Assembly: GCF_900168065.1 (NCBI RefSeq)
Contig: NZ_FUZZ01000001.1
Location: 2,972,623-3,036,622, forward strand
Origin: Chitinophaga ginsengisegetis
Lineage (GTDB): Bacteria; Bacteroidota; Bacteroidia; Chitinophagales; Chitinophagaceae
Direction of reading: 5' to 3'
Length of the DNA stretch: 64,000 bases
This document shows, piece after piece, positions 37,533-45,959 of the stretch (positions are counted from its first letter, which is position 1; each line of letters begins with the position of its first letter). A program made the position numbers and the translations under genes. Under the pieces are notes generated by a model, which was not told the DNA's origin, ran no database searches, and saw nothing but the letters and a program-made list of their open reading frames with translations.

Positions 37533-38891
37533 TTATCCGGCAGATGATATCCGTAGTTTTTTTGTTTTTATCTGGAACCGCACAAACAGCAGCACAGAAG
37601 CCACCAGTAAGCCCAGCAACAGCGCCCACCATACGCCTTCCACACCGTAATCCAATTTGATCCCCAACAGGTAACCCAAAGGAATGCCCAGCACCCAATA
37701 AGCCAGCAATGTAATCACGGTAGGAATACGCACATCGCCGAGGCCACGCAGAATACCAAGTCCCACCACCTGCATGCCGTCGAACAACTGGAAGAAGGCC
37801 GCAATGATCAACAGGCGCGAAGCGATCTGGATCACCTGCGGGTCCTGGATATAAAATGACGGCAACAGGTGATTGCCCAGTGTGAACAACAGCGCGGCGG
37901 CGCCCATCAGCAGCAATACCATATGATAGCTGGCGATAGCGGATAAGCGCAGCGCGCCAAAGTCTTTCTTCCCGAAATTATTACCGCTTTTAATACCTGC
38001 TGCCGCGGAAATACCGCTGGCCATCATGTAGGTCATGGCAGCAAGACTCAGCGCTATCTGGTGAGCCGCCAGTTCTGCAGCGCCCATCCAGCCCACCATT
38101 ATAGCAGCGCCGCTGAAAGCGCTTACTTCAAACAGGTATTGCAGGGCCACCGGCGTACCGATGCCCAGGATCTTTTTAATGGCCGCTGCCTTCAGGTTTT
38201 TAAACCCAAATGATTGCAGGTATGGTTTAAAACGGGGTGCGCGTAGCACATAAAATGCCATCGTAATCCCCATGATAAGACGGTCGGTAAAAGTGGCTAT
38301 CCCCACGCCGATCACACCCATCCGGGGCAACCCGAACAGGCCGTACACCAATGTAATCCCGATCAGGATATTCAGCACGTTCCCGATGATGCTGATGTTC
38401 ATAGCCTGACGGGTGAACCCCAGCCCTTCCGCAAACTGTTTGAAGGAAAGGAACAGCATCAGCGGAATAAAGGAGAAGCCCAGGAAACGCAGGAAGGGGC
38501 GGGCCTGGTCTGCTACATCGCCTTCCTGGTGCAGGAAAGATAAATAGCCACTGCCGAAATAGATAACAGCCGACAGCAACACGCCTACCACCATATTAAT
38601 GATCAGGCTATGGCTCAGCAAATGCCCGATGGCGCCTTTGTTGCCACGGCCGTTTTCCTGTGCAATCAACGGGGTTAGTCCGTACGACATACCGATACCG
38701 GCTACCATAAATACGGAAAACAAGCCATTCCCCAGGGATACTGCCGCCAGCGGCACTTTCCCGGTATGACCAATGATAATACTATCTGATAATGCTACTA
38801 ACGTGTGTCCCAGTTGGGAAATAACTACGGGGTAGGCTAAACTGAAATTGTCTTTGTAATGCCCTTTGTACTTTAAATACAGCTGTTTCAT
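37533..38891 (-). CDS. MATE family efflux transporter
   Basis: Inner-membrane cation-coupled drug/metabolite exporter of about 452 residues with 12 hydrophobic segments in two MatE halves. Signature segments: AYPVVISQLGHTLVALSDSI near the N-terminus, GMSYGLTPLIAQENGRG in the first half, and GMQVVGLGILRGLGDVRIPT in the second. The start MKQLYLKYKGHYKDN (38891) fits the family; 16 further upstream codons are open but overlap the dnaB terminator side. Substrate unknown. It is separated from dnaB by a terminator and so is probably transcribed on its own. Confidence 0.9.
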   Translation of the reverse strand: MKQLYLKYKGHYKDNFSLAYPVVISQLGHTLVALSDSIIIGHTGKVPLAAVSLGNGLFSVFMVAGIGMSYGLTPLIAQENGRGNKGAIGHLLSHSLIINMVVGVLLSAVIYFGSGYLSFLHQEGDVADQARPFLRFLGFSFIPLMLFLSFKQFAEGLGFTRQAMNISIIGNVLNILIGITLVYGLFGLPRMGVIGVGIATFTDRLIMGITMAFYVLRAPRFKPYLQSFGFKNLKAAAIKKILGIGTPVALQYLFEVSAFSGAAIMVGWMGAAELAAHQIALSLAAMTYMMASGISAAAGIKSGNNFGKKDFGALRLSAIASYHMVLLLMGAAALLFTLGNHLLPSFYIQDPQVIQIASRLLIIAAFFQLFDGMQVVGLGILRGLGDVRIPTVITLLAYWVLGIPLGYLLGIKLDYGVEGVWWALLLGLLVASVLLFVRFQIKTKKLRISSAG

Positions 38892-38942
38892 CGATTGTTC
38901 TGTTATTGGTGTTCCACGGGTTTGTCTTACAAAACCCATAAA

Positions 38943-38974
38943 AAAAGCCGGCGATCATTTCGATGCCGGCTTTT
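38943..38974 (-). terminator. dnaB intrinsic terminator
   Basis: A 10-bp stem (38943-38952 with 38965-38974) has a 12-base loop. Read leftward it ends in a U-run. It lies 20 bases past the dnaB stop codon. Confidence 0.85.
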
Positions 38975-38993
38975 AGCAATATCTTTTTATGCG

Positions 38994-40565
38994 CTAAAAT
39001 GGTGCATCTTCAAATCCTTCATCGAAGTTCATGTCGTTCATCTTGGATCCCTTCTGTATATACAGTTTCGCTTCATCGTTGCCACCGCCACCTTGTTGGT
39101 TACGGTTCATGCCTGCGTAGGGATTGCCGCCGCCACCGGGGTTTTCCAGGCTGCCATCATCTTCAAAACGCTGATATTCCAGTACGGCTCTCAGTTTGAT
39201 GGTATCCAGCTGACCATTACGGTGCTTGGCTATACGAACGTGGGTTTCACCTTTATTGGATTCGCCCATTTCATTGGTGTTGATTTCATAATATTCAGGA
39301 CGGTACAGGAACATTACCATGTCCGCATCCTGCTCAATGGCTCCTGATTCACGGAGATCACTCAGCTGCGGCATTTTGTTACCGTCTTTACGTTTTTCCA
39401 CATCACGGCTCAACTGCGAGAGGGCGATCACCGGTACCTGTAGTTCTTTTGCCAGTCCTTTCAGGTCGCGGGAAATTTTACTGATTTCCTGTTCACGGTT
39501 GGAGCCTTTACCATCACTGCTGCCGCTCATGAGCTGGAGGTAGTCGATAATGATAACGCCTACGCCGTGGTTGTGTACCAGCCTGCGGCATTTGGCGCGC
39601 AGTTCAAAGATGTTGAGGGCCGGGGTATCATCAATGAAGATGGGTGCTTTTGCCAGGCGTTCAATACCGTGGGTCATCAGCTTCTTCATTTCATATTCTT
39701 CCAGCTTACCGCGGGAAATCTTTTCCAGCTTTATTTCTGACTCGGCCGAGAGGATACGTTGTACAATCTGGCCGGACGACATTTCCAAAGAGAATACCGC
39801 TGCGCCTTTCGGGAAGCGGGGGTGAAGGGCCGCATTTCGCGCGAGGTTCAGCGCAAAGGCGGTTTTACCCACAGAAGGACGGGCAGCTATGATGATCAGA
39901 TCCGTGGACTGCCAGCCATAGGTTACTTTATCCAGTGAAGGGAACCCGGAAGGTACCCCGGTGATATCATCTCCTTTATTCCGCAGGTCCTCGATACGTT
40001 TCATGGTGTTTACCAGTACACGGTCGATGGAATCGTAGTTTTTACGGAGGTGGTTATTGGTTACTTCAAATAACTTTGATTCGGCGCTGTCCAGCAGGTC
40101 AAACACATCCGCAGTGTCTTCATACGACTCTGTAAGGATTTCCCCTGAGATGCGGATCAGTTCCCGTTGGATAAATTTCTGGAGGATGATACGGGCATGT
40201 GCTTCGATATTCGCGGAAGACACCACCATGTTGGTGAGCTTCATAACGGTGAATGGTCCGCCGATCTGTTCCAGTGAGCCCATTGATTTCAGCTCTTCTG
40301 TTACGGTGAGGATATCCACCGGCATCGACTTACCCGCCAGGCGGGTCATCGCACTAAAAATAATCTGGTGAGCTTCTACATAAAAACACTCCCCTTTCAA
40401 TATCTCGATAACGGTGTCAAATGCACCTTTTTCCAGCATTACGGCTCCCAAAACAGCTTCTTCCAATTCTTTAGCCTGTGGTGGTATCTTGCCATACACC
40501 AAGGATGACACATCAATGGACGGTTTTCTGCGCACATTGCGGTCCTTCTTAAGATTGAGATCCAT
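38994..40565 (-). CDS. dnaB: Replicative DNA helicase DnaB
   Basis: Hexameric helicase of 523 residues that unwinds DNA at the replication fork. The N-terminal DnaB_N domain includes IPPQAKELEEAVLGAVML (residues 27-44). The RecA-like C-terminal domain has Walker A ARPSVGKT (228-235), Walker B IIIDYLQLM (D341) and the arginine-finger region IAKHRNGQ. An unusual tail follows residue 472: a Gly-rich linker (476-496), then an acidic end D511 to F523 finishing EDAPF. This resembles the SSB C-terminal peptide, which recruits many replication proteins. The gene faces away from the DnaA-box cluster at 40785-40971, with its start 220 bp from the first box. Confidence 0.96.
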   Translation of the reverse strand: MDLNLKKDRNVRRKPSIDVSSLVYGKIPPQAKELEEAVLGAVMLEKGAFDTVIEILKGECFYVEAHQIIFSAMTRLAGKSMPVDILTVTEELKSMGSLEQIGGPFTVMKLTNMVVSSANIEAHARIILQKFIQRELIRISGEILTESYEDTADVFDLLDSAESKLFEVTNNHLRKNYDSIDRVLVNTMKRIEDLRNKGDDITGVPSGFPSLDKVTYGWQSTDLIIIAARPSVGKTAFALNLARNAALHPRFPKGAAVFSLEMSSGQIVQRILSAESEIKLEKISRGKLEEYEMKKLMTHGIERLAKAPIFIDDTPALNIFELRAKCRRLVHNHGVGVIIIDYLQLMSGSSDGKGSNREQEISKISRDLKGLAKELQVPVIALSQLSRDVEKRKDGNKMPQLSDLRESGAIEQDADMVMFLYRPEYYEINTNEMGESNKGETHVRIAKHRNGQLDTIKLRAVLEYQRFEDDGSLENPGGGGNPYAGMNRNQQGGGGNDEAKLYIQKGSKMNDMNFDEGFEDAPF

Positions 40566-40750
40566 TTATGGTTAGTGTATTAAAAAAAGTTAAAAAAAGG
40601 TTACTGTCAATGGGCCTTTCCTGTTGTTTTTACAATCGATATCTGCATTTTCCCGCATTCTATAGGGGTCATAGCTACGTTAAGAAATTGTAAACTTTTT
40701 CAAGCCGTACAAACTAAGGTAAAGGCATTTTTCCGATTAATCCCCCCTCC

Positions 40751-40971
40751 TTAGTTATTAAATTTATTAAGCCTCATACACAGGTTATCCACAAGCAAAA
40801 TGTCAGTTATCCACTGACACTACTATGGTTATCCACTAAAACGCAGGAAATTCCCATGCAAAGGTCCGATTATTCACACACATTGTGTAAAAAGATTTTC
40901 CACATCCTGCAAAAATACAGCACTGTGGCGGTTTTGAGGCTTTTTTAATTTCAAAGAATCAAAGTGGATAA
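40751..40971. other. oriC: Candidate chromosomal replication origin (DnaA-box cluster)
   Basis: Seven DnaA-box-like 9-mers lie in 187 bp. On the plus strand: TTATCCACA at 40785, TTATCCACT at 40807 and 40829, TTATTCACA at 40870 and TTTTCCACA at 40896. On the minus strand: TTTTACACA at 40884-40892 and TTATCCACT at 40963-40971. The first three are in the same direction and exactly 22 bp apart, about two helical turns, which suits a DnaA filament. Directly left is the AT-rich stretch 40751-40770, a possible unwinding element. Flanking genes dnaB and pheT are transcribed away from it. DnaA control of dnaB transcription alone is the alternative. Confidence 0.72.
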
Positions 40972-41002
40972 GCCGCAAAGCCCGAAAATCAATTCTAGTT
41001 GT

Positions 41003-41010
41003 TAACTTTA
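41003..41010 (+). promoter_or_regulatory. Bacteroidota-type -7 element for pheT
   Basis: TAACTTTA matches TAnnTTTG at seven of eight positions, counting the two free ones. It is 27 bases before the pheT ATG. No clear -33 box is visible. Confidence 0.4.
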
Positions 41011-41037
41011 CGCCACTTATATAAACCGAGCAGATAA

Positions 41038-43467
41038 ATGACGATTTCATACAACTGGCTATGTGATTATTTACCGGTGAAGCCTACACCGGAGGAACTA
41101 TCTACCATTTTAACCAGAATAGGCCTGGAGGTAGAAAGCCTGGAGAAATTTGAAGCAGTAAAGGGAAGTCTGGCTGGATTAGTGATCGGAGAAGTACTGA
41201 CGGCAGAAAAACACCCCAATGCAGATAAGCTGACACTCACCACCGTTAACACCGGCAACGGCGAGCCCCTGCACATCGTTTGCGGCGCTCCCAACGTGGC
41301 AGCAGGACAAAAAGTAGTAGTGGCCCCTGTTGGTACCACCATTTACCCGCTGGGTGGCGAACCGCTGACCATGAAAAAAGCAAAGATCCGTGGAGAAGAA
41401 AGCCAGGGAATGATTTGTGCAGAAGATGAGATCGGGCTGGGCAGCAGTCACGACGGCATCCTCGTACTGGACGCGTCCCTGCAGCCGGGCACTCCCGCCA
41501 GCGAAGTATTTAAACCCGCACAGGACTTCATCTTTGAAATTGGCCTTACACCCAACCGCATGGACGCCATGAGCCATATCGGCGTGGCCAAAGATGTTTG
41601 CGCCTTCCTCAATAACCTGGAACATACGCATAAATACCAGGTACAGCTGCCTGAAATAAAGGCCCTGCCCAAAGCAGATACTCCTTTAGCCATCAGCGTT
41701 ACCATCGAAAATACAGATGCATGCCCCCGGTACAGCGGTATTTCCATTACCGGCGTACAGGTGGCGCCATCCCCCGAATGGCTGAAAGCCAGGCTCACCG
41801 CCATTGGCGTTCGTCCCATTAATAACATTGTGGATATCACCAATTTCATCCTGCATGAAACCGGTCAACCCCTGCACGCTTTTGATGCTGCAGCGGTAAA
41901 AGGCAATGCCATCGTGGTGAAAAACCTCCCGCAGGGCACTCCTTTTGTTACTTTGGATGAGAAAGAAAGAAAACTGGATGCGACCGACCTCATGATCTGC
42001 AACGGCGCCGGCGAAGGCATGTGCATAGCAGGCGTTTTCGGCGGATTGCACTCCGGCGTTACCGATACCACCCACAACATTTTCCTCGAAAGCGCCTTTT
42101 TCAGCGCCGGTGGCATCCGTACCACCTCCTTCCGTCATGGTTTACGTACCGATGCAGCCACCCGTTTTGAAAAAGGAGTAGATATCTCCAACGTGGTATT
42201 CGCCCTGCAACGGGCGGCAGACCTCATCTGTACACTCAGCGGTGGGAAAGCAGCATCTGAGATCATCGACGTATACCCATCTGTAAAAGTAAAAACACAG
42301 GTGGAAACTACGTATAGCTATATCCGTAAACTCAGCGGCGGCAACTACCCCGACGATAAGATCAAAAACATCCTGCGCAGCCTGGGCTTCGACATCCTGT
42401 CCGAAACCGCCGAAGGACTGCGTGTAGCCGTGCCCTTCAGCAAACCGGATATCAGCCTGCCGGCCGACCTGGTGGAGGAAGTAATGCGCATAGACGGCCT
42501 CGATAACATAGAAATACCTTCCAAAATAGCGATCTCACCCGCTCTCTCCTCCCAACCGGACGGGGAAAGGGTGAAAGAGAAAATTGCGGATTATCTCGCC
42601 GGCAACGGGTTCAACGAAATATTCACCAATTCTATCACTAACAGTAAATACTATACGCCGGAAGTGCTGGAACATGCGGTGAAAATGATGAACAGTCTTA
42701 CCGTGGAACTGGACATCATGCGCCCATCCATGCTGGAAACCGGCCTGGAAAGCATTGCCCATAACCTGAACCGCAAAAACGAAGACCTCCTGTTCTTCGA
42801 ATTTGGTAAAACCTACCAGGTACTGGAAAAGGGCTATGGCGAAAACAATCACCTGGTATTATATCTTACCGGTAAAAAAACGCCGGAAACCTGGATGCAC
42901 AAATCCAGCCCGGTTGACTTTTACTTCCTGAAGGGTTTTGTGATCAATATCCTGCAGCAACTGGGTTACAAGCAGTTCACCTGGGCGGAAAGCACCGAAC
43001 CGGGCCTCCAGCCATCCTGGGATATTAAGGTGAAAAACCAGGTGGTGGCCACACTGGGAGGCGTACCCACAGCTAAACTGAAGCAGTTTGATATCCGCCA
43101 GGCGGTATGGTTTGCCAGCTTCAACTGGGATAAAATACTGGGACTCTTGCAAAAAAGTGATAACTTTTACAAGGAAATACCGAAATTCCAGGCAGTTAGA
43201 AGGGATCTGGCACTGGTGCTGGACAAACAGGTTAAGTTTGCCGCCGTGGAAACAGCAGCACGCAGCGTGAAATCCGGCCTGTTACAACAGGTAAATCTGT
43301 TCGATGTATTTGAGAGTGAAAAACTGGGCGCTAATAAGAAGTCTTACGCCGTGAGCTTTACCTTCCTGGACGCTCAGAAAACATTGACAGATAAAGAAAT
43401 TGACAGTGTAATGGACAAACTTATCAAAACGTTTGAAACGCAGTTACAGGCGGAGATAAGAAAATAA
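41038..43467 (+). CDS. pheT: Phenylalanine--tRNA ligase beta subunit
   Basis: Beta chain (809 residues, normal length) of the alpha2beta2 enzyme that charges tRNA-Phe. Domains in order: N-terminal MTISYNWLCDYL; tRNA-binding OB domain (about 40-150; VIGEVLTAEKHPNADKLTL); B3/B4 editing domain (about 215-390; VRPINNIVDITNFILHETGQ); B5 domain (about 405-475); the catalytic-like core (DLVEEVMRIDGLDNI, LNRKNEDLLFFEFGKTY); and the C-terminal anticodon-binding ferredoxin-like domain (FQAVRRDLALVLD). pheS is not adjacent. It starts a rightward run with the coiled-coil gene, zapA and rny, which leads away from the putative origin. Confidence 0.97.
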   Translation: MTISYNWLCDYLPVKPTPEELSTILTRIGLEVESLEKFEAVKGSLAGLVIGEVLTAEKHPNADKLTLTTVNTGNGEPLHIVCGAPNVAAGQKVVVAPVGTTIYPLGGEPLTMKKAKIRGEESQGMICAEDEIGLGSSHDGILVLDASLQPGTPASEVFKPAQDFIFEIGLTPNRMDAMSHIGVAKDVCAFLNNLEHTHKYQVQLPEIKALPKADTPLAISVTIENTDACPRYSGISITGVQVAPSPEWLKARLTAIGVRPINNIVDITNFILHETGQPLHAFDAAAVKGNAIVVKNLPQGTPFVTLDEKERKLDATDLMICNGAGEGMCIAGVFGGLHSGVTDTTHNIFLESAFFSAGGIRTTSFRHGLRTDAATRFEKGVDISNVVFALQRAADLICTLSGGKAASEIIDVYPSVKVKTQVETTYSYIRKLSGGNYPDDKIKNILRSLGFDILSETAEGLRVAVPFSKPDISLPADLVEEVMRIDGLDNIEIPSKIAISPALSSQPDGERVKEKIADYLAGNGFNEIFTNSITNSKYYTPEVLEHAVKMMNSLTVELDIMRPSMLETGLESIAHNLNRKNEDLLFFEFGKTYQVLEKGYGENNHLVLYLTGKKTPETWMHKSSPVDFYFLKGFVINILQQLGYKQFTWAESTEPGLQPSWDIKVKNQVVATLGGVPTAKLKQFDIRQAVWFASFNWDKILGLLQKSDNFYKEIPKFQAVRRDLALVLDKQVKFAAVETAARSVKSGLLQQVNLFDVFESEKLGANKKSYAVSFTFLDAQKTLTDKEIDSVMDKLIKTFETQLQAEIRK

Positions 43468-43476
43468 GTAAATGAA

Positions 43477-43785
43477 ATGGTTCTGGAGCAATACATTCAA
43501 CGTGTAGAAGAGAAATTGCACCTGCTGGTAAAAAAGCTCCAGCAGGTGCAGGCTGAGAATGCATTGCTGAAAGAAGAAGTGAGCATACAGCAACGGGAGC
43601 TGCAACAGCAGCAACAGGCGGTACAGGGACTGGAGGAAAGACTGCAACTGATGAAAATTGCATCCACCGCCCAGGGCGGCACCACCATAGCAGCAGAAGA
43701 CGAAGCGTTTAAAAAAGAGATCCGCGGCAAGATCAATGATTACATTAAAGAAATTGACCGTTGTATCGCTTTGCTGAACAGCTGA
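43477..43785 (+). CDS. Small coiled-coil protein, possible ZapA-associated division factor
   Basis: Cytosolic protein of 102 residues, almost entirely heptad coiled coil from residue 4 to 62 (VEEKLHLLVKKLQQVQAENA, then Gln-rich QQRELQQQQQAVQGLEERL). A short helical tail (KKEIRGKINDYIKEIDRCIA) follows. It lies 9 bases after pheT and 16 bases before zapA, so the three are co-transcribed. The size and coiled-coil nature recall ZapB, the partner of ZapA at the division ring, but no sequence match can be claimed. The link to cell division is inference from synteny. Confidence 0.75.
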   Translation: MVLEQYIQRVEEKLHLLVKKLQQVQAENALLKEEVSIQQRELQQQQQAVQGLEERLQLMKIASTAQGGTTIAAEDEAFKKEIRGKINDYIKEIDRCIALLNS

Positions 43786-43801
43786 ACTAAAATCATACAT
43801 C

Positions 43802-44095
43802 ATGGAGCAACTCATTCCTGTTAATATTATCGTAGCCGACCGCTCTTACCGGATCAAGATCAAACCGGAAGAAGAAGCGGAAGTACGTCGTATTATGAAA
43901 GAAGTGAATGAGAAGATCGTCGATTTTAAAACTTCCTATGCAGGAAAAGACCTGCAGGACTATATTGCTATGGCCCTTATCATGTACGCCACACATCCTG
44001 TTACCAGCGGCGGTAAAGCCCAGGCTAGCACTGCGCCTTTTTTGCAGGAGAAGCTGGAAAAGCTGGAAGAAATTATCAACCAGGCATTGGGTTGA
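43802..44095 (+). CDS. zapA: Cell division protein ZapA
   Basis: Cytosolic protein of 97 residues that binds and bundles FtsZ filaments at the mid-cell ring. The N-terminal beta-hairpin globular domain starts PVNIIVADRSYRIKIKPEEE, with the typical arginine-rich second strand. The helix EVRRIMKEVNEKIVDFK and the segment DLQDYIAMALIMYA match the ZapA family. A C-terminal coiled coil (FLQEKLEKLEEIINQAL) would form the dimer/tetramer stalk. It is encoded after a coiled-coil gene and before rny in the same direction. Confidence 0.88.
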   Translation: MEQLIPVNIIVADRSYRIKIKPEEEAEVRRIMKEVNEKIVDFKTSYAGKDLQDYIAMALIMYATHPVTSGGKAQASTAPFLQEKLEKLEEIINQALG

Positions 44096-44191
44096 TCACG
44101 TTACCCATTGCTTAACAATGAATTAGCTAATTGGCTAATTATCACGTATCAAAGACGCTTTAACTGCTATTTTTTTGTATTTTCGCGGGTC

Positions 44192-44240
44192 AGTTCTCGC
44201 CCCTGTCGTGTTTTAGCAGCGATATGGGTATGAGGATACT
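44192..44240 (+). other. Possible structured RNA or leader hairpin between zapA and rny
   Basis: The 171-bp gap upstream of rny can fold into a long imperfect hairpin (outer pairs 44192-44194 with 44238-44240; inner stem TGTCG with CGATA, and GCCC with GGGT). A TATTTTCG element at 44178-44185, close to the Bacteroidota -7 consensus, lies just upstream. It could be an rny 5' leader or a small RNA. Folding was done by eye. Confidence 0.35.
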
Positions 44241-44266
44241 ACATAAATCAAGTATAAATAATTCAT

Positions 44267-45832
44267 ATGGATGTTACACTTATCACGACAATAGCTGCAG
44301 TAGTGGCATTGATCATTGGGATTGTGCTAGGTAAGGTGATTTTTGCCAAAAATACGCAGCATAAGATAGACGAAGCTGAACTACAGGCTAAAAAAATCAT
44401 TGCAGATGCACAGATCAGTGCGGAAAATCTCAAGAAAGACAGACTGCTGGAAGCCAAAGAAAAATACCTGCAACTAAAAAGCGAATACGAAAAAGACGTA
44501 TTGCAGCGCAATCAAAAACTGGGAGAATCGGAAAACCGCATCAAACAGAAGGAACAGGCATTAAACCAGAAAAACGAGCAAATCCAGAAGCAGTTAAATG
44601 AAAATGACGCGATCAAGGAAACCCTGAACCGTCAGATGGAACTGGTAACCATCAAACGCACCGAACTGGAAAAACACCAGGAAGAGCATATCCGCCGCCT
44701 CGAAAAAGTGGCCGGCTTAACAGCAGATGAAGCGAAACACCAGCTGGTAGAGAGTTTAAAAGAAGAAGCCCGCTCACAGGCCCTCTCTCATATCCAGGAA
44801 ATTATTGAAGACGCTAAATTAAAAGCGAACAAGGAAGCAAAGAAAATCATTATCCAGTCTATTCAACGTACTGCTGCAGAGCAAACCATTGAAAATACCA
44901 TCACCGTATTTACCCTGGAAAGCGATGAAATCAAAGGCCAGATCATTGGCCGTGAAGGTCGTAACATCCGCGCTATTGAAGCGGCTACCGGTGTGGACCT
45001 GATTGTAGACGATACCCCTGAAGCCATCGTATTATCTTCCTTCGACCCGTTACGTCGTGAAATTGCCCGTTTATCCCTGCAACGCCTTGTTCAGGACGGA
45101 CGTATCCACCCTGCACGTATCGAGGAAGTGGTGGAAAAAACCAAGAAACAACTGGAAGAACAGGTAATGGATATCGGTGAAAGAACCGTAATAGAACTGG
45201 GTATCCACGGCCTGCATAAAGAACTGGTACGCCTGGTAGGTAAGATGCGTTTCCGCTCTTCCTACGGTCAGAACCTGCTCATGCACTCCAAAGAAACCGC
45301 TAACCTTTGCGCGGTAATGGCAGCTGAACTGGGCCTGAACCCTAAACTGGCCAAACGTGCCGGCTTACTGCACGATATCGGTAAAGTACCTGATGAAGAA
45401 ACTGAACTGAGCCACGCCCTTCTCGGCGCCAAGCTCGCTGAAAAATATGGCGAACACGCCGCAGTGGTAAACGCCATCGGCGCCCACCACGATGAAATGG
45501 AAATGCAATATGTAATTTCCCCCATCGTTCAGGCATGTGATGCGATCAGTGGCGCCCGCCCAGGCGCACGCCGCGAAATCATGCAGAGCTACCTGCAACG
45601 TATCAAGGACCTGGAAAACCTGGCGCTCGCCCACGATGGTGTGGAAAAAGCCTATGCTATCCAGGCTGGTAGGGAATTGCGTATCATCGTAGAAAGTGAT
45701 AAAGTTTCCGATGGAGATGCAGACCGCTTATCTTTCGAAATCGCCAATAAGATACAAACAGAAATGCAGTATCCCGGCCAGATTAAAGTAACTGTAATTC
45801 GTGAAAAAAGAGCAGTGAATATAGCAAGATAG
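44267..45832 (+). CDS. rny: Ribonuclease Y
   Basis: Membrane-anchored endoribonuclease of 521 residues that starts mRNA decay. One N-terminal membrane helix (residues 5-26; [20 protein letters not shown]) is followed by a long charged coiled coil (about 30-190). A KH RNA-binding domain (about 205-270; [20 protein letters not shown]) precedes the HD phosphohydrolase domain (about 330-430), whose metal-binding HD is in AGLLHDIGK with a later His in [10 protein letters not shown]. The length and domain order are typical. It ends at a strong intrinsic terminator. Confidence 0.96.
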   Translation: MDVTLITTIAAVVALIIGIVLGKVIFAKNTQHKIDEAELQAKKIIADAQISAENLKKDRLLEAKEKYLQLKSEYEKDVLQRNQKLGESENRIKQKEQALNQKNEQIQKQLNENDAIKETLNRQMELVTIKRTELEKHQEEHIRRLEKVAGLTADEAKHQLVESLKEEARSQALSHIQEIIEDAKLKANKEAKKIIIQSIQRTAAEQTIENTITVFTLESDEIKGQIIGREGRNIRAIEAATGVDLIVDDTPEAIVLSSFDPLRREIARLSLQRLVQDGRIHPARIEEVVEKTKKQLEEQVMDIGERTVIELGIHGLHKELVRLVGKMRFRSSYGQNLLMHSKETANLCAVMAAELGLNPKLAKRAGLLHDIGKVPDEETELSHALLGAKLAEKYGEHAAVVNAIGAHHDEMEMQYVISPIVQACDAISGARPGARREIMQSYLQRIKDLENLALAHDGVEKAYAIQAGRELRIIVESDKVSDGDADRLSFEIANKIQTEMQYPGQIKVTVIREKRAVNIAR

Positions 45833-45873
45833 TTTTCTGATTTAATAATTCAGGAATTTGACCTTATATTGGA

Positions 45874-45904
45874 GTCCTCCGGTTTTACCGGGGGACTTTT
45901 TTTT
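45874..45904 (+). terminator. rny intrinsic terminator
   Basis: A 9-bp GC-rich stem (45874-45882 with 45888-45896) is followed by eight T (45897-45904). It is about 40 bases past the rny stop codon. Confidence 0.9.
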
Positions 45905-45959
45905 ATAGATCAATGACTGATCTTCATTCACCTGAAAATCACTAAATCTTAGCAGTGTT

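Larger units (their letters stand above)
40566..41037. other. dnaB-pheT divergent intergenic region (472 bp)
   Basis: No ORF or tRNA is seen. The right two thirds hold the DnaA-box cluster described separately. The left part (40570-40745) is AT-rich with oligo-A and oligo-T tracts, such as 40583-40601 next to dnaB, and should hold the dnaB promoter. The far right holds the pheT promoter element. Confidence 0.7.

Noticed and set aside
40785..40971. DnaA boxes as chance matches in AT-rich DNA
   Set aside because: Four exact TTATCC/TCAC[AT] boxes plus two or three near matches in under 200 bp, with an exact 22-bp period for three, is too regular for chance.
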